From Bacillus sp. FJAT-27264 (GTDB lineage: Bacteria > Bacillota > Bacilli > Paenibacillales > Paenibacillaceae): 64,000 nt of DNA. Positions 60,833-64,000 of the stretch are shown here, piece by piece. The stretch is taken from assembly GCF_001682855.1 (NCBI RefSeq), contig NZ_MAQW01000004.1, positions 1-64,000 of the forward strand. Direction: 5' to 3'. The position numbers were made by a program, and so were the translations under genes. The notes below the pieces were generated by a model. The model was given only the letters and a program-made list of their open reading frames with translations, had not been told where the DNA came from and did no database searches. Positions within the stretch are counted from its first letter, which is position 1; each line of letters opens with the position of its first letter.

Positions 60833-62005
60833 CTATACCGCGCTGTTATATTTATACAGATACCAATCGTCATGATTTACTACAAAGCTATTATTTCTAT
60901 CTTGTTTAACTGCTCGTCTCTCTTGTAATCCTATTTTAAAGTTATTAATCTGAGGTATATTGTTTTCTACAAATATTGGTTTAATTGTTACGCTTTTGTT
61001 TGTCTTTTTAACAACTTGGTAAGCGTAAATAATTGTATTGCTACCAATAGTAGTACGAACCACAATGTCGTTTACCTCAAACGGATTAACTGTTTCTCTT
61101 TCCTCTTCCTTCCATCCACCAGGAATTTCCATATCCTGAATTTCTGCATATGTATACTTCAGCGTATATGGAACAACATCAGACTTAACCTCCACAGTCT
61201 TTGGATTCGCTTTAACAACAGTTTTCCAACTGCCGCGAATCTTAACACGAAAACCAACCTTTAGATTATCTTTATTAAATTGAACGCCGCCGATCTCATC
61301 TAATTTATTATGGAGGTAGGCAAGTTTCTCTAATTCATATTCCATTTTTTCCAATAAAGTTTCTATATGAGAATCATTTTGTGTTTCTTCTGCTTGAACA
61401 ATTCGACGCTCGTACTCACGAATAATTTTATTGCTTTCTTCAATTCTGTTGCTTAAATATGATCTATTCTTGAATTTACCCATACTTGCCGTTTGTTCTG
61501 CTGTTTCGGCTTTATCACGGAAGTATGCACTCTTACGGTACTCTTCGAATCCTTTTGTATACCGATCCAGTATTCGTTGACGCCGATTTGTAAACGCTCT
61601 TCCTCTGCTACTATTAATGTTTGGTTGTGTTACAAATGACCAATCTTTTCGTGCTTCCGTCCATTCCGACTGCAAACCTTCTGCTCTCTTTTCAGCATTA
61701 TCTGCATACTTCTCGTATCGCTCAGTTCTTACCTCTGCTTTTTCTACTTGTCTTTCTACTTCTTCAGCATAAGACAAGCGCTCTCCAGTTTTACCAGCAT
61801 CTGAAAAGCCTAGTTGTTTAGCTGCCTGGATAGCTGAATAATGGTTTTTGGTTGAACGGGACACCCAAGCAGAACGCGAACCAGCAAAAATATAGGCTCT
61901 TCTTAACGTTTTCTTCTCGTCCGTGGTTAAAGCTTGATATTCCTCTTTAGAGAACCGCAATTCAATTTTAGAAGTTTCGAGATTTAGGATATATTGTTTA
62001 GTCAT
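60833..62005 (-). CDS. DUF3560-like plasmid protein, 390 aa
   Basis: AAGGAAG precedes ATG 62005. Residues about 75-200 (SYAEEVERQVEKAEVRTERY and AEKRAEGLQ) have the charged helical pattern of DUF3560 proteins found on plasmids. The C-terminal third is beta-rich (FRVKIRGSWKTVVKANPKTV, like a small barrel). Role unknown; such proteins are common on conjugative elements. Confidence 0.6.
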   Translation of the reverse strand: MTKQYILNLETSKIELRFSKEEYQALTTDEKKTLRRAYIFAGSRSAWVSRSTKNHYSAIQAAKQLGFSDAGKTGERLSYAEEVERQVEKAEVRTERYEKYADNAEKRAEGLQSEWTEARKDWSFVTQPNINSSRGRAFTNRRQRILDRYTKGFEEYRKSAYFRDKAETAEQTASMGKFKNRSYLSNRIEESNKIIREYERRIVQAEETQNDSHIETLLEKMEYELEKLAYLHNKLDEIGGVQFNKDNLKVGFRVKIRGSWKTVVKANPKTVEVKSDVVPYTLKYTYAEIQDMEIPGGWKEEERETVNPFEVNDIVVRTTIGSNTIIYAYQVVKKTNKSVTIKPIFVENNIPQINNFKIGLQERRAVKQDRNNSFVVNHDDWYLYKYNSAV

Positions 62006-62125
62006 GATGATTACCTTCTTCCTTAGTATCTTTTTACGTGGAGGAACTTCCCTTTTTTAAAAACAGGAAGGAGTAGCAGCCGCCCTTATCCTCCCCGTTT
62101 CGTAGCTATTATAGAGTTATATTCT

Positions 62126-62515
62126 TTAGTTTTTTTGTTGCGGTTGTCTCTCTGTTCGCTTTTCTTCTTGCGCTTCTGCGATTAGAAGATCGAGCTTCTG
62201 TGAACAACCAATTACTTCACTGTTCTGAAAATTGAAATTATGAGTTTGAGCCAAATGAGTCAACTCAGATCGGAGAACTTCAATTCGGTGATTGAGATCC
62301 AATGTATCAGCGTTAGTTATCGCTGATACATTGAGCTTCCCTTGGTCGAACTCTCTGAAGAGCTGAAGAACCGCAGAGAATGTATCTAAATCGGAATCCT
62401 TGTAGAATTGAGCGAAAAACCGTTCTGCGTTAGCGCGAGCCTTCTTTTGGACACCCTCGGAATTTGTCCCGCAAATGATTTCAAGCGGGATATATACCAG
62501 TGTATTTTTTGTCAT
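62126..62515 (-). CDS. Hypothetical protein, 129 aa
   Basis: ATG 62515 with AAAGGAG upstream, preferred over a start 35 codons earlier that overlaps the upstream small gene. Helical; LFREFDQGKLNVSAITNADT. No family recognised. Confidence 0.65.
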   Translation of the reverse strand: MTKNTLVYIPLEIICGTNSEGVQKKARANAERFFAQFYKDSDLDTFSAVLQLFREFDQGKLNVSAITNADTLDLNHRIEVLRSELTHLAQTHNFNFQNSEVIGCSQKLDLLIAEAQEEKRTERQPQQKN

Positions 62516-62534
62516 GGTTCCGATCTCCTTTGTT

Positions 62535-62672
62535 CTAGTAGTTGAGCAGATACTCAACTTTTTCGCAGTATTCCGACACGCTGATAATGCCGCGTTGCAT
62601 TGCTTCATACGCCCGATCAATCAATGACATTTTCGGAACCTCTACGCTTTGAACTCGGAAATTTCTTTTCAT
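62535..62672 (-). CDS. Small protein, 45 aa
   Basis: ATG 62672 with AAAGGAGAG upstream. MKRNFRVQSVEVPKMSLIDR then a helical tail. First gene after promoter copy 5. Confidence 0.55.
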   Translation of the reverse strand: MKRNFRVQSVEVPKMSLIDRAYEAMQRGIISVSEYCEKVEYLLNY

Positions 62673-62719
62673 CTGACTCTCTCCTTTAAAAGAAATGTGG
62701 TGGTTGATTGCTACACCTT

Positions 62720-62757
62720 TATAATATCACGTATTAAACTTTTATGCAATATTAAAA
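62720..62757 (-). promoter_or_regulatory. Conserved TAATACGTGATATTAT promoter, copy 5
   Basis: Minus strand TTTAATACGTGATATTAT before the 62672 gene; CGGGGCAGGGAAAAA lies further upstream (62793-62807). The 62673-63124 gap also holds the orphan CRISPR-like repeat and a terminator. Confidence 0.55.
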
Positions 62758-63022
62758 TGGGTCATAGTACGTTTTTCATCCTTATATCCCTTTTTTTCCC
62801 TGCCCCGTTTCCGGACCGGAGGGCCGGAGGTTTTATTCCTCTTCCTTTATGTGTAAATGATCCGGTAATTGTACCGGTGACAAGGCTGGCCGGACTGACA
62901 CGACGGTGTAAAGATAGCAGTTGGCGTGATTGATACACTGGATCTGGTTGGAGAGTTTTTTTTGTTTACATATTTTCCTATTCGTAATATACTGTTGTTA
63001 CATTGGAAGCATCGATGTATTT

Positions 63023-63054
63023 GCCGCCTCCCATGTGGGGGCGTGGATTGAAAC
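63023..63054 (+). CRISPR. Orphan type I-C-like CRISPR repeat (single)
   Basis: A 32-nt unit beginning GCCGCCTCCCATGTGGGG and ending GCGTGGATTGAAAC. The ending GTGGATTGAAAC and the internal palindrome are hallmarks of type I-C repeats. No second clear copy and no cas genes, so not an array; a weak copy GGCGTGATTGATAC is near 62923. Confidence 0.5.
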
Positions 63055-63072
63055 AGAGATTTATTTATCACC

Positions 63073-63115
63073 AAAAAAAGAAGCTACCTCTATCATGTGA
63101 GGTAGCTTCTTTTTT
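63073..63115. terminator. Terminator after the 63125-63898 gene
   Basis: AAAAAAGAAGCTACCTC and GAGGTAGCTTCTTTTTT, perfect arms, T-runs both ways. Confidence 0.85.
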
Positions 63116-63124
63116 AGTTATGTT

Positions 63125-63898
63125 TTATTCTTGTTCGTAACTGTATTCTTCCGCCGCTTTCAGTTGCTTCACCAGGTACCAACCTATCTCATCTAGGTGG
63201 ACATGTATATCGTTGATATACAAATAGTGATAAAGTAAGCTGGAATAATTACTTAAATACCTCTCTAATACTTCCCCAGCAGCCCTTACACTGCCATGAA
63301 AATCTATGGTTAGTTTGTCCTTACGTACATAAATCTTTCTTTCAGAGGTTATTGTGGTTATGGTATACACCCCAGAACCAAAATCTTTAGATATCTCACA
63401 CACTTGATCGTGCCATTCAGAACCACCAGACTGTGCATGAGCTGCCAACTCTTGGTCCCTTTCTTCCTCTATCAGTTCAAATTCTGGGATATCAAAAATC
63501 AAAGAATTATAAAGCACACGCACATCCTCTTTACGCTTTGCCTTTAGTGTGCTTATACTAAGATTTTGCATAATCTTCAGCTTAAGAGGCTCTAAGCGCT
63601 CTTTAAGTTCGGCAAGCTTTGCTTTAGCAGTTGTAATAAGATTGTCTGACATCTGAGGATTTCTAGACCTTTGGGTCTCGGGGCTTATAACATTGAGAAG
63701 GACTTCCCCATTCTCTCCAAATGATCTGAGAATCCCTTCATAGGGTGTATAAGATACCCCAGGATCGAGTAGAGCTTTAGAAATAGCCCCCATGTTTAGG
63801 CTCTGATCTTCTATAGCGCAAACGTTCTCCAGCGCTTGTAGCGATTCTTCTAGGTAGTACAACTCGTACACTAGCTTCAAAGAGTTTTCCTCATTCAT
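63125..63898 (-). CDS. Hypothetical protein, 257 aa
   Basis: GAGGAG precedes ATG 63898. N-terminal helical part, then an alpha/beta C-terminus (RKIYVRKDKLTIDFHGSVRA; HYLYINDIHVHLDEIGWYLV). Soluble, family unknown. Followed by a strong terminator; its promoter should lie in the last 100 bases, where TATAAA and an imperfect palindrome are visible. Confidence 0.65.
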   Translation of the reverse strand: MNEENSLKLVYELYYLEESLQALENVCAIEDQSLNMGAISKALLDPGVSYTPYEGILRSFGENGEVLLNVISPETQRSRNPQMSDNLITTAKAKLAELKERLEPLKLKIMQNLSISTLKAKRKEDVRVLYNSLIFDIPEFELIEEERDQELAAHAQSGGSEWHDQVCEISKDFGSGVYTITTITSERKIYVRKDKLTIDFHGSVRAAGEVLERYLSNYSSLLYHYLYINDIHVHLDEIGWYLVKQLKAAEEYSYEQE

Positions 63899-64000
63899 AA
63901 AAATTCTCCTCTGCCCGGCGCCTTATTGCGCCTGCGGCTGGTTTATAATGCGACACCTACGCTATCCCAGCGGTGTCCTTTGATGTGATGGTAGATTACT

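Noticed and set aside
62923..62937. Second CRISPR repeat upstream of 63023
   Set aside because: GGCGTGATTGATAC is too degenerate and about 85 bp away, not a normal repeat-spacer distance.
62847..63074. 75-codon minus-strand frame over the CRISPR-like repeat
   Set aside because: No ribosome site, odd composition, and it reads through the repeat and promoter motifs.

Overview
The window looks like part of a large conjugative or mobilizable plasmid (or an integrated relative) of a Gram-positive, AT-rich Firmicute, most likely Paenibacillus or a close relative. Evidence: strong Shine-Dalgarno sequences with frequent TTG/GTG starts, an S-layer-homology (SLH) surface protein, no outer-membrane genes, a plasmid replication/relaxase/coupling-protein set, and a fused topoisomerase VI-like enzyme of the Topo VIII type, which I recall as described from plasmids including Paenibacillus. 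No rRNA, tRNA, ribosomal-protein or central-metabolism genes are visible. All genes except one (30085-30522) run on the minus strand, so transcription flows from high to low coordinates.

Layout. 1-2.9 kb: a secreted PKD-domain protein (cut by the left edge) coupled to a small secreted protein. 3.2-4.7 kb: a primase-polymerase-like replication protein, preceded by about 1 kb of non-coding DNA packed with hairpins (candidate origin and/or structured RNA). 5.7-8.2 kb: topoisomerase III. 8.3-23.5 kb: small genes of unknown function, a KfrA-like coiled-coil protein, a tyrosine recombinase, a TraX-family protein, a DUF262 protein and a Dam-type methyltransferase. 23.8-32.7 kb: a mosaic of small unrelated genes (a PAPS-reductase-like ATPase, a possible PD-(D/E)XK protein, Zn-binding and membrane proteins), many preceded by the same short leader repeat. 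32.7-35.7 kb: a three-gene Topo VIII operon. 35.8-39.8 kb: a 1332-residue FN3/SLH surface protein with 24 exact-length 27-bp repeats. 40.0-49.3 kb: a Tad/type IVc-pilus-like machine with tiny pilin-like proteins, TadE/F-like proteins, TadC, TadB, a TadA ATPase plus a separate 61-residue TadA fragment, two TadZ-like proteins and a CpaB-like protein. 49.7-59.7 kb: a winged-helix protein, a DUF3991/TOPRIM protein, a VirD4-type coupling protein, a MobL-like relaxase and its accessory protein. 59.8-60.1 kb: candidate oriT with an IncP-like nick motif. 60.4-63.9 kb: DUF3560 and other small plasmid proteins and one orphan CRISPR-like repeat.

How the parts may work together. Rep, KfrA-like protein, two topoisomerases and the TOPRIM protein would maintain and process the DNA; relaxase, accessory protein, oriT and coupling protein would process DNA for transfer. 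The adjacent Tad-like cluster and SLH adhesin may provide cell contact. No VirB4/VirB6-type mating channel gene lies in the window, so use of the Tad-like machine in mating is only an inference. Three non-coding motif families tie the element together: GTAAGATA boxes (often palindromic) at eight or more promoters, a promoter type containing TAATACGTGATATAAT often with an upstream CGGGNCNGGGAAAAA box, and the leader repeat of the 24-32.7 kb region.
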